DNA from: Pseudoips prasinana
Lineage: Eukaryota; Arthropoda; Insecta; Lepidoptera; Nolidae
Length of the DNA: 64,000 nt
NCBI GenBank assembly: GCA_951640165.1
Contig: OX621255.1
Location: 27,192,001-27,256,000, forward strand
Direction of reading: 5' to 3'
Numbering within the stretch: the first letter of the stretch is position 1; each line of letters opens with the position of its first letter. The notes under the pieces were generated by a model. That model made no database searches and was not told the origin of the DNA. It saw only the letters and a program-made list of their open reading frames with translations. This document shows, in pieces, positions 54,406 to 64,000 of the stretch. The translations under genes and the position numbers were made by a program.

Positions 54406-54582
54406 CTAGCTGGGCCCGCGGATTTACCTACAATAAACTTTATAAATTAAAGCCTATGTGTTACTCCAGGGTGTCAGCTAACTTCCTACCAAATTTTATT
54501 AAAATCGCTCCAGCCGTTTAGATGTAGAAGAAGTAACAAACATACACACTCACAAACTTTCGCCTTTATAATATTAGTGAGA
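54406..54582 (-). mobile_element. Helitron-like family A, subtype 1
   Basis: On the - strand TCTCACTAATATTATAAAGG to CCGCGGGCCCAG then CTAG (54406-54409). 177 bp. Confidence 0.75.
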
Positions 54583-54724
54583 TTAGTAGGAAGTAGGATT
54601 TATAGTTAAGTTATAATATTGGTATTTTTTTCATATTACGAGTAATATCAAATCCTATCAATCAAAACATATGTAAAAATCAAAAGATGACTTTATTGTT
54701 ACGAACTGTGGTGGTTTCTTATTT

Positions 54725-54880
54725 AACCCCCGACGAAAAGAGGGGTGTTATAATTTTGACGTCGATGTCTGTCTATGTGCGTGTGTGTCTGACTGTGGCA
54801 TTGTAGCTTTCAAAATGACGGACCGATTTCGAGGCGGTGTTTCTTAGCGACGTTTGGTTAATATCAGTCCAGCAGTGTAA
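54725..54880 (+). repeat. Repeat K fragment
   Basis: ACCCCCGACGAAAAGAGGGG, TGTTATAATTTTGACGTCGA, ATGACGGACCGATTTCGAGG. I associate this start with a widespread lepidopteran non-autonomous element; only one copy here. Confidence 0.45.
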
Positions 54881-55576
54881 GATTATCAGCTCTATTCCAA
54901 AATGATGTATTAAAAGTTAGGTTAGGTTATATAAAGTAATAATTAAAAATACTACTTTATGTATCTATCTATACGTGAGGAGCAGGGCTCGGTTGTAAGT
55001 CTTATATACAATATAACTATTATTTAGCACAAAAACTGATAGATGAAATACATATAACACGTACAAACAATTCTTCCTACTCCCTCCTTCACGTATAATG
55101 TTAAGTAAAAATACAACCGATTAATTGTGTTCTTAGATACAAAGATGAGCTTAGATATAATTTATATCCTTTATTATAAGCAACGATGTTGTTAGCTTCC
55201 CGTCAACAATGTACACCGCAACGGTTTGCACATTTTAGGCTTTCATTTGAGCCCCTTTTGATCCAAATCTCGGAGGTTTAATAAAGGAATTTCACTGTAA
55301 TTGTATTTTGTGGGTATGAGTAACAATGTTTGTTGTTTGTTTTCATTCCGTTGTAAATGTCACATACTTTCAAATTAGATTTATTATTAATTACATTTTT
55401 GAAGTAACGGGTAGAATTACAAAACGTCGTGTTATAACAAAGAATTAAAATTCTTGAAAGTAGAATGTTCCTGTAGTTATTTAATGAATAGCTAATGACA
55501 CATGCAAGTTTAAACAGTGCAAGTGCACTTAGACTATTAGAGAGTTTCGCGACAGTTCAAGATGTTAATAAACATA
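54881..55576. other. No gene seen
   Basis: AT-rich, no supported exon or repeat. Confidence 0.5.
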
Positions 55577-55689
55577 ATATCCTGGGACGACACTAACACA
55601 CGGCCATCCGATCGGAAACTAAGCAGAGCGTGTACTATGGAAACAAGATAACCGATATACTATACACTACTTTCCTTTTGTAAAAACGT
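55577..55689 (-). repeat. SINE-B, 3' part, adjoining MITE-1
   Basis: ATATCCTGGGACGACACTAA, CACACGGCCATCCGATCGGA, TTTCCTTTTGTAAA. It stops at the TA where MITE-1 begins and does not clearly resume afterwards. Confidence 0.6.
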
Positions 55690-55690
55690 A

Positions 55691-55824
55691 CAGACGTCAG
55701 CACATCAAGCTACCCCAATCTGTTAAATTCCCCAAATGAAAGTGAACCTTATGCTTTTGTGATAACGTTGAAAATCTATAAAAGAAATTAGACATATTGG
55801 GGCAACTGGATGTGCTGGCGTCTG
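55691..55824 (-). mobile_element. MITE-1 copy, intact ends
   Basis: CAGACGTCAGCACATCAAGC ... GATGTGCTGGCGTCTG with TA on both sides; 134 bp. The interior is in the opposite orientation to 18326-18459. Confidence 0.85.
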
Positions 55825-55886
55825 TACCTACTATCTTACAAAATACGCTGAAATTTTTGCCATAATTATGATAAAGTCAAAAAGAA

Positions 55887-55931
55887 ATATTCGAATTTAG
55901 AACCATACCACCCGGTTCTAAATTCGAATAT
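55887..55931. repeat. Perfect hairpin, 18-bp arms, 9-nt loop
   Basis: ATATTCGAATTTAGAACC and its exact complement around ATACCACCC. Confidence 0.9.
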
Positions 55932-56249
55932 ATTTTTTAATCCAACCCTTAGACTACCTTTAAGCTATAAAAGACTTCAGAGTGACTTTTAAACCCAACA
56001 TGGATGACAGTCTCAGTATGGCGCGATCATTCTACCATAATGGTACGCATGACAAATCCCGTACCCAGAATTAAAACAAACAAATTTGTATTTACTGCTG
56101 TGAATATGAATTATTGTACACGAATTTTAATCAGAGTGCAAATAAATAGAAGAATTTGGCTGAGAGCAGCCTATTTGTGTACCGTGAATTATACTTAAAT
56201 GTTGTAATATAAATAGTTTATCTTTTAAAATAAAATAAATAAATACACT

Positions 56250-56610
56250 AAAAAACGTTTTTATTCACGTAGTATATAATTTATTTATAATTATTTCTAG
56301 GTACAGACGCCAGCACATCAAGCTACCCCAATCTGTCAAATTTGCCCAAATGAAAGTGAACCTTATGGTTATGTGATAAAGTTGAAAATCTATAAAATAA
56401 ATTTGAAAGATTGGAGTAGCTAGATGTGCTGGCGTCTGTACGTATAGATATTTAGGTACACGGATTGTATGAAATAATTTACAATAAGATTTATTTTGTT
56501 ATAGTAACGATTTTTAGCTAACTTAAATTAAGTTATTGTCAAGGATCATGTGTAGGTTTAATTATTTAAATTTTATATTTTAGCTATATTTTTACTACAT
56601 ATTGTCTGAA
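56250..56610 (+). repeat. Dispersed repeat carrying MITE-1 (paired with 38215-38490)
   Basis: Blocks on both sides of the MITE align with 38215-38490: TTTTTATTCACGTAGT, TTATTTCTAGG, then AGATATTTAGGTACACGGAT and TTAAGTTATTGTCAAGGA. Confidence 0.65.
56304..56438 (-). mobile_element. MITE-1 copy, intact ends, with an unoccupied counterpart
   Basis: 135 bp, CAGACGCCAGCACATCAAGC to GATGTGCTGGCGTCTG, TA flanks. The related sequence at 38215-38490 lacks it. Confidence 0.85.
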
Positions 56611-58262
56611 TGGTTCTGTCTATATTAAGGTACGAATTAAATGTTATTATTATGGCGGACCTTGTGTTTATCAAACCTTAAATAGCGCCATATACCCAAT
56701 AAACAAAAAAAAATCAAATTAAAGAAATCGAAAAAGATCTTTTGCTCATCATTTTGTGATGACTATAAAATCTTTTCTGTACCATCTTTTGAACGAAATA
56801 AATTATTATCGACCAATGATTTTAGAACATACGCTGTTACTAATTACAGTTTTAACCAAAATATGTATTTCTATAAGCATAATTCTACAGTCCCTGTTTC
56901 TATGTTTCCTTGATTTTTTTGGGAATAATGAGTTGCTAGCTAGCGTAATTGATTTAGCGACTGCTATTTGATTTGGAAATCCACAAGGTACTGACAAATA
57001 AGATGGTTAGACAAGCTGTCATATTCTACTTGGTTTCCGATTCGACAGCTTAACGTGCTCTCTGGGGCACGGTGGGTGGTTCCTCAACTAACCTGACCCA
57101 GAAACAAAACTACACGTGTATAATGTTTGTTCACATAGACCGCTCGGACCCAAGCAATACATATTTTTATTGTATTAATTGGATCGGTATAAAGACTGGC
57201 CAAATGCGAGGTGGAAACGCACATGAAGGCCTAATGTACAAGGTTTTACAGCGATTTGTTAAGTTAGAGAATACATCAAGTTTATTGTATTGGAAAAGTA
57301 TTAAATTACTTTCTTATTTTTATAATTTCTTATAATAGCGGCAATAGTACATACTTTGAAAACAACCGTCGATCTATAATAATAATAATAAATCCATTCA
57401 TTATCTCATCACAAATGGGGTTACATAAAACATATACGTTTATAGTTACGTTTCAACATACAAAGCATGTCTCTTTGTGAACTTTGTGAGAGACTGATGC
57501 CTGTAATAGGTTTGAATGAAAACCTGTACTATCTATAAATCTATCATGGTTCATAAGATACAACCCGTTGACAAATAGATGGACGAATAGCGGAGGCTTA
57601 ATAATTGGGTTTCATGATCATCCTCCAAGCACACAAAAAAAGCATTCTGCTACTTAATCAGTTTAGCAGCTATATAGTTTCCAAATGATAACGTGTTGCT
57701 TTGACGATGTTTAAAATATAACCTTTTATATTTTTCTATAAAACTTTCAGTAATCAATCTTAAACGTCTAGCAACCATCTCTCACCAGGAAATGAACGTT
57801 AAATATCCCTTTAAACCGCCCGAAAAGGCTCAAACGAAAGGCCAAAAATAAATAAAAAAATTCCCAAAGGCTTGCCAAAAACCTTGAAATGGATCAAACG
57901 GCAAACCTTTTGAGTCAGTTAAAAATAAATGCCTCCTTAAATCGATGGGATCCCGACGGTTGGGTATGAAATGGACTCCGGATAAAAACATCCAGACTAC
58001 TTAAATAAAAGACGATATACATACAAAATCTATTCATGAAACAAACTAATTCTATATCGATCGATTACGAGACAATTTTTGGAATTTTAATTGTTTAACG
58101 AATTTGTTTTATTATGAATCTAAGTAACCCCTGGGGGACATGTTTCCAAAGTAGCATATCTCATTAATAATGCCAGAATCACAACGGTTTAAGCTATTTA
58201 GAAGTCAAACGCAATACTCACATTGTCCTAAAAGTGTAAGGTTAGATAAGGTATTTTTCCCA
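56611..58262. other. No gene seen; one repeat M fragment
   Basis: 57440-57540 is antisense repeat M (GAGAGACTGATGCCTGTAAT). A short piece at about 57187-57225 (CTGGCCAAATGCGAG..AACGCACATGAAGG) resembles the end of repeat J. 57000-57070 resembles part of repeat D (GACAGCTTAACGTGCTCTCT). The rest is AT-rich without supported exons. Confidence 0.4.
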
Positions 58263-58377
58263 TTCCCCGGGACATGCCTGAGCCTCACCGCTCAGTGTCA
58301 TTGCATTGTGTGCCACTGTTGATCCTGGCTTACAGAAGTTGCAGTGATGAGTAAGAAGGAGGGATTAATCCCGAATA
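58263..58377 (+). repeat. Repeat H copy
   Basis: GCCTGAGCCTCACCGCTCAG, TGCCACTGTTGATCCTGGCT, AGTGATGAGTAAGAAGGAGG. Confidence 0.65.
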
Positions 58378-58724
58378 AAAAAAATGCAATTTAGACCATA
58401 AGAGTGACTCTAACTGAAATAAAAATCAGTATAGAAATTAGGGTAAACATTTAGGGAAGAAAATTAGTATTCATATAATTTTATAGACGTATATATAAAG
58501 ATTTTTATCACTTTGTTATGTTCAAACGACGTTTGCGAGGTAAAGTTAGTCAGATAATGCTTTTGTGGTACCCGGAGATAGCACACGTGTTTGCTTCTCT
58601 GTCGTGATTGATAGTATCACTAATAATAAACGAAATAAATTAAGGTCAAATTGACACAAGAGAAGAAGAGTAATAGTGTATTACTTAAGTGGCTTTCGGC
58701 ATTAATACACATGTTTGTGTATAA

Positions 58725-59690
58725 GCTAAGATAAGATAAATACACTTTATTGTACACCATTATACATAAAAGTTACAGGATCTCAAATAATTAAAAAAAA
58801 AGGTACGTTAGGCGGTCTTATCGCTTAGAGCGATCTCTTCCAGACAACCTTAATTTGGACTAAATTGTATGGAATTAGGAGTAGGGTTAGTTTATGGTGT
58901 AAAAATATAGAATATGAGTAAGTACTTAAGGCTAATAGTGGTATCTACTTAATAGTAGTACTACCCCTAATTACTTACATAATATATTACTTATACCTAC
59001 TTATTTGTATACAATACATAGAATACTAATATAAATATATATATTTATATTAAATATACACATATATAATATATAAATAGACATAGATATATTATACAGA
59101 TATGGATAAAAAATAAAAAGATAATAAATATTTTCTGTTATGATGGAAATATCAACTATATCTAGCAGGGTTATATGATGGACAAGAAAAAAAGGAACTT
59201 TTATTGCAACTGTGACAGATAATGTTTTGTCACAAGATTTTTAAACGTAGATAAAGATTAAGCGCGTCTTGTTGATACTGGTAACGCATTCCAGAGACGA
59301 GCAGCTTCAACAGTAAATGATTTGCTGAAGAAATTGGTGAAATGCGTTGGTAAGGTTAGTTGCAGGTTTTCTGATGATCTCAGTGACTTGGCATGCGTGT
59401 CATTGAGGAACTTGAAACGTTCTTTGAGATATTAGGGTATTGAGGGATTAAAGAGAATATTGTACAAGAGAGATAAGATATGTGCATTCCGACGAAGACG
59501 AATAGGAATCAACATGGTCATATTTGCGAAGATCAAATATGAACCTAATACAGAAATTTTGGAGACGCTCAAGTTTGTCAAGTTGTTCCTGGACTGGGTT
59601 AAATCAAGATAGCATTTTAAATCAACATAGATTTATCCGTCATGCCCCAATACAGATGGATGTTAAATGGTAGCAGCCAAGTGTTATGAA
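58725..59690 (-). pseudogene. LINE L3: reverse-transcriptase C-terminus and 3' tail
   Basis: The - strand reads L-D-K-L-E-R-L-Q-N-F-C-I-R-F-I-F-D-L-R, then K-Y-D-H-V. Further on, in shifted frames, come E-A-A-R-L-W-N-A-L-P and S-T-F-K-N-L-V, the C-terminal end of a CR1- or jockey-like ORF2. The 3' tail (58725-58870) has the CTGGAAGAGATCGCT / GCGATAAGACCGCC hairpin region seen in the short L3 fragments, so it ties those fragments to this LINE. Frameshifts and stops abound. Confidence 0.65.
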
Positions 59691-60449
59691 TCTCAATCAA
59701 TTTAATATAAATCTGCAATGAAATTTTAAATTAATAACTGGTAATTATATTGGCGATTTTTGGTTTGCAAAGCTCTTGCTGACATGTAATTTTATATGAT
59801 GTTTTTCTTGGAAACGATGTTGAAAAATCAAGCTCATTAATTATACTATCTTAAATTTTATTAGTTAGTAAGTAAGGTATATGTATTGTCCTTTGCTTAA
59901 GTAATAATAAATAAATAAATAATAATATTTTTCTCATTGACTATTATGCTAACATTACGTTACTATAATTCAATAAAAAATAAGTTAAAGCCATTTTTGT
60001 CACACCATCCTACATCCTACTGAAGTGATTTAATGTTGTCATTATGCTTCATATTGGTAGTCCTGCTATTAAAGCGGTGTCTATTTTAATTATCTTGTCT
60101 GTGCTAAATAAAGGTAGTGTAACAGATAGGGTTATTTTCGTAACAGAAGAAGGGGTAGTTACCTTTATATAAAAGCTTCAGCAACACCTGAAACAAGAAA
60201 AGCAAAGATTAATGTCAGTTTATATACATTGAAGTAAAAATTATAAAAATAGATATTGATTAGAGACTTAATAATTGATGATACGCACATTTTTATGATT
60301 TGTTGAAATATGGTTCAATACTTGATACGCAAAGATAGTCTAATTTAAGTTCAAATAAATGCGTTTGTCATACTATGAATGTGATTTGTGTAAAGTTCAA
60401 TACAGCCTAGAACGCTTCATGACACGCACAAGTGGGACATTAAGTTGTA
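59691..60449. other. No gene seen
   Basis: AT-rich, with an ATAAATAAATAATAATA run at about 59905. No supported exon. Confidence 0.5.
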
Positions 60450-60764
60450 CGGACGCCAGCACATCCAACTACCCCAATCTGTCAAATTTCGTTTATAGAT
60501 TTTCAACTTTATCACATACTAGCTGTCCCCCGCGGTTTTACCCGCGCTAAACTTTTTAAATTATAGCCTATGTGTTATTCCAGGATGTCAGCTAACTCCA
60601 TACTAAATTTTATTAAAATCTCTCCAACCATTTGGACACGAAGAAGTTACAAAAATATACATACACAGTCTCACAAACTTTTAACTTATAATATTAGTGT
60701 GAAGTATAAGGTTCACTTTCAACTGGGCAAATTTGACAGATTGGGCTAGCTTGATGTCTGTCTG
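60450..60764 (+). mobile_element. MITE-1 copy split by a Helitron-like element
   Basis: The left half ends in TTTTCAACTTTATCACATA at 60518. The right half resumes with AGTATAAGGTTCACTTTCAA at 60703 and ends with a shortened terminal repeat (GCTTGATGTCTGTCTG). Same sequence order as 18326-18459. Confidence 0.8.
60519..60702 (-). mobile_element. Helitron-like family A, subtype 1, inside MITE-1
   Basis: On the - strand TCACACTAATATTATAAGTT to GCGGGTAAAACCGCGGGGGA, CAG, CTAG (60519-60522). 184 bp. Younger than the MITE copy it interrupts. Confidence 0.8.
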
Positions 60765-61189
60765 TCAACAATGTCGGAAGACTTTTAGGAAAAACCGCAT
60801 CATGACCAATTGCATTCTAAAAATAAGAAAGAAAGAAAGAAAATATCATTTATTCATTACCAGGACGGACATAACAACGAAATTATACAATAACAGAAAA
60901 ACAAACAATGAAAATCTCATACTTAATATTCCGTATTCCGTTCTAGGTGAAATCTCAGCATTGGCCGTCGCAATATTGCGACAGCGCTGATATTCTGATA
61001 GATAGATAAATGAGATTCATACAATTTCAATTAGATAAAATAATTTAAATACTAGATTATCGTCAAATACACCGCATAGCATATTATACTTTTTTCTCAC
61101 ATACCATACATAAAACAATACCGTTAGTTTTTCATCAATTAATTAATAATAATTCCGCTCTAATCATCAATCAGATGAGGGGCTCGCGT
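60765..61189. other. No gene seen
   Basis: Short (AAAG)n run at about 60823-60842; otherwise AT-rich. Confidence 0.5.
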
Positions 61190-61920
61190 ACTAATATAGA
61201 TTTACAATTGTCCAAAAAGTCCCTAAAACGGACCAGCTCAGCAGTTAGTTAGCTTAGCTCAGCGTAGTTTTGTTTTTCCGGGTTGGAAACTCCTGCATGT
61301 ATGTCCTTCGCCTTGGGGGAGGCGGAGAGGTCTGTCAGACTCCTACTGACTAAAAACCACCCCGGTGTTCAATATCACATCTGCGCCGGGGGTCGCGAGA
61401 ACGTACGATACTTCCGCAATCCCCGGCTGTTGCAAAACCTGCGGGCCTCCTCGCATTAGCGGGGGGAGTGAGGTGTTAAACTTCCCCCGCAACGTCTAAG
61501 AGGGGCGCGCGTGAAACACGTCGCCCCGCCGCCTCGGGTCCAGATGTGTAGTGGGCGACGGACGCCCCCGAGTCCGTCACCTCTGGACCCATTTAGGGGG
61601 GCTGGAGGAGGGCGTTATCCGGCCTGCGCCGACGCCCGGTGCCTCTGCTGCGGGCCGGGTGAGAGGATGTGATCTCCCTCTCCCTTTCCGCAGCTTCCTT
61701 CCGCGAGATGACTGTCCCGCAGAAGGAAACCACGGCGTCCCAGGACTCCTCGCCGCCAACCATCCAATTCACGACGGCCGGCAGCGACAGGTCATTGCCT
61801 ACTCCAGGTTACTAACTACCCTGAGCCAAGGTCTGAACCCCAAAGAAGCAGACCGCGCGGGTTGTTTAGCTCCCACTCACGTCAATTGCCTGGAGAAGGA
61901 CTGAATATCTCCAAGATTAA
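61190..61920 (+). mobile_element. LINE L7: 5' UTR and start of ORF1 of a non-LTR retrotransposon
   Basis: A sharply GC-rich island. GGAAACTCCTGCATGTATGT and CCTTCGCCTTGGGGGAGGCG are typical of the 5' leader of lepidopteran jockey-like LINEs. An ATG at 61709 opens M-T-V-P-Q-K-E-T-T-A-S-Q-D-S-S and stops after about 36 codons; then the sequence becomes AT-rich. The long open frame in another register only reflects GC content. 3'-truncated, which is unusual for a LINE copy. Confidence 0.5.
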
Positions 61921-62809
61921 CTGTAAACGTCTTGTTAAAAACATTCTGAAATAAATAAATCTGTAAAATATATACCTTTTAGTGTGTACAAATATCATGA
62001 AAATAAAATGTCGACAATTTTTCTAGTTTCAACTTTTCTGTCTTTTCATGTATTTTACCAATTTTCTAACTGAAACCACTCAAAATGTTTGTACAGTACG
62101 ATAGTACGTTGGAAAATGTTATTATATTTACAGACGCTCATAGTGTAAGGAGTGTTTCCACGAGAGTATACGTCACGTTTTATTTTCTAATCTCAGTAAT
62201 ACTACACATTAGGAAGTTTGAATGTTTCGAAATTTAAACGTTTTTGTGATAGTGATGTTGATAAATGAAATCACAGGCGAGCATATATAAGAATGTAATG
62301 AGAGGAAATGAGACAAAAGAGGTGTGCAAGGCCCGTGACAAATAGAAATCCATTGCCATTACCTACACTCCGAATTAACATGTACAGTAAAAATATATTG
62401 CTAAATAAAGACTGTAGCAGTGACTAAGCAGAACTGTAGCAATAAGCGGCTTATCCTAAGTGTTCATCCTGAATTGACGAATACAGTATAAATATATAGC
62501 GAAATCATGACAGACACCACGAGCCGTTGTGTGCCTGCTTTGGGTTTGACCACTGTATGAATCGTTATCTGTGTGTTCTATGTACAAATTATAGTATTTC
62601 CCGCGGGCTCGCCCACCTATAGTATGCCTAAGACCTTAATCACGTGATCTAGTTATACATTTAACCCCCAAAATAAGGATACCATAGCGAAACAAATCTG
62701 GTAAAACGTCAAATATTTTGTTATATAAAACCTGTCAAACGTCACAGCTTCGTGTTGTGACACAAATAACTCATATTGTTCTATAGAAGTTTTTGTTAAA
62801 ATAAACCTT
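61921..62809. other. No gene seen; one repeat I fragment
   Basis: 62275-62385 matches repeat I (GCGAGCATATATAAGAATGT; GAGGTGTGCAAGGCCCGTGA). The rest is AT-rich. Confidence 0.45.
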
Positions 62810-63078
62810 GCTTACTTACTTATCGTGTGGGCAGTGGTTACCCTAGTGTCAGAGTTGTTCAAGCCACCTATTAGGCCTCTGACATGGCTTAACGACTGTG
62901 GCCTATTGGATACAACCGGGACCGACAACTAAACGTGCCCTCCGAAGCACGGAGACGCTCAGAAATTATACCACTTTGGCGGTCACCCATCTATGCAATG
63001 ACCGCGAGCCTAGTTGCTTGACCTCGCCAATCACTTACGGACCGATGAGAGCATCTGCCTATGAACATTTTCCAACCT
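62810..63078 (+). repeat. Repeat D, most complete copy
   Basis: ACTTATCGTGTGGGCAGTGG, GGCCTCTGACATGGCTTAAC, TAAACGTGCCCTCCGAAGCA, GGTCACCCATCTATGCAATG, CCTAGTTGCTTGACCTCGCC, CACTTACGGACCGATGAGAG. No ORF of note; used as the reference for this family. Confidence 0.8.
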
Positions 63079-63448
63079 AAAATCATATAAAAATATTTGA
63101 AGCAAAATAAAATGTCTTAGCCAATGGAAACAAGCACCAAGGTGGGAATAAAAATAATGGAATAGCTATCGTTGACTAGAACTGAGTGCAAATATTTACT
63201 AAAGCTGAAATGCGATGTAAGAGCTTGTGAGAAGTATTTGTGTATTATATTAATTGAAGTTTTTTTTATATCTGACTGCAACGTGTGACTTTTTGGTGTC
63301 TACTCCACTGCTTATAGTATATTAGTTAGTTTTTGGATTTCTTAATAAGATGGTTTTTGAATACAACGTCCATGTCGTACTAAAGTCTGGTTTTCGATAA
63401 ACAATAAACTACAATTAATATTGCGTACCTATCATAATTATACAACAC

Positions 63449-63505
63449 CTAGCTCTGCCCCATTCGCATTAAACTTTATAAATGATGCTTATGATTTATT
63501 CAGAT
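63449..63505 (-). mobile_element. Helitron-like family A, 3' stub
   Basis: CTAG at 63449 then CTCTGCCCCATTCGCATTAA, a diverged 3' end cut off by the adjoining SINE-C. Confidence 0.5.
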
Positions 63506-63729
63506 ATAATAATAATAATATCTAGGGACAACAAACTAAGCGAAACTTGTACTATGGGTACCAGGCGACGACATACATACTTATATAGATAGATAAATAC
63601 TTATATACATAGAAAACATCCATGACTCAGAAACAAATATTCGAGCTCATCACACAAATATTTGCACTTACCGGGATTCGAACCCAGTACCACCAGCTTT
63701 GTAGCTACCAACTCGGCTACGGTGACCGT
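63506..63729 (-). mobile_element. SINE-C copy
   Basis: Same as 52188-52437 with small deletions near the tail and in the head (B box CCGGGATTCGAACCCAGTAC). Confidence 0.8.
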
Positions 63730-63893
63730 CATATATAAGCTCTATTACTACAAATTTTCCAAATAATCCGTTTTTTTTTACCTGAAAGATTAACCATCCA
63801 TCCATTTATCCATACTCACGAAGTTTACAATTAGAATATTGTATATTATATAATAAAATAACAATTTACAGGCGTGACTAACTTAGATTAGAA

Positions 63894-64000
63894 AAAAACC
63901 GGACACATGCGAGTCAGACTCGCCCATGAAGGGTTTCGCAGTTCTTTGGTTGATTAAATGAGAGGTAAATTGCGTTTTACGATTTATGACGCATTAAAAA
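63894..64000 (-). repeat. Repeat J, copy 3, runs off the window
   Basis: AAAAACCGGACACATGCGAG, GACTCGCCCATGAAGGGTTT, TTTACGATTTATGACGCATT: start of a reverse-oriented copy. Confidence 0.75.

Noticed and set aside
61551..61904. 117-codon frame in a GC-rich island
   Set aside because: High GC lowers stop frequency; the better match is a LINE 5' leader and ORF1 start in another frame.

Overview
This is eukaryotic nuclear DNA from an AT-rich, repeat-dense insect genome. A moth or butterfly (Lepidoptera) is the best guess. The guess rests on abundant tRNA-derived SINEs, short Helitron-like elements ending in CTAG, 5'-truncated LINE tails, and a ~600-bp repeat whose end begins AGGGTTCCGTAGCC, a type common in moth and butterfly DNA. 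Genes have introns with GT..AG borders. Nothing is bacterial or organellar, and there is no operon or CRISPR array.

Layout. 0-16.5 kb is a mosaic of decayed mobile elements: a jockey-type LINE 3' end with poly(A), Helitron-like elements, SINEs, TA-flanked MITEs, a dead mariner at 13.8-15.1 kb, and several large palindromes. 16.6-22.8 kb holds the only host gene I can support: four exons on the + strand, all introns phase 1, giving a 625-residue protein. It has an N-terminal aromatic-rich module and a long last exon with degenerate repeats around R-R-H-S-C-Q-E. 23.67-30.11 kb is the most notable object: a 6,436-bp DNA transposon on the - strand with 30-bp terminal inverted repeats (28/30 identical) and a 4-bp ATTT target duplication. 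It carries one intron-containing gene whose protein has the W-S-D-N-C-G-G-Q-N signature of a poorly characterised transposase-like family. The copy is broken by a 32-bp insertion flanked by an 11-bp repeat, and its intron holds a second element of about 2.36 kb with its own inverted repeats. 30-64 kb is again repeat mosaic: relics of at least five non-LTR retrotransposon lineages, more Helitron-like copies, MITEs with matched ends, and several clear nested insertions (LINE in MITE, Helitron in MITE, SINE in SINE, SINE in another repeat) that order the insertions in time.

How it fits together. The repeats do not form a pathway; they are layers of transposition around one host gene and one formerly autonomous transposon. 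For annotation, repeat families carry local labels: Helitron-like A and E; SINE-B, SINE-C, SINE-2 and SINE-Z; MITE-1 and MITE-2; repeats D, F, G, H, I, J, K, M and N; LINE L1 to L8. Family assignments were made by eye from matches between copies in this window and from protein motifs, with no database search.
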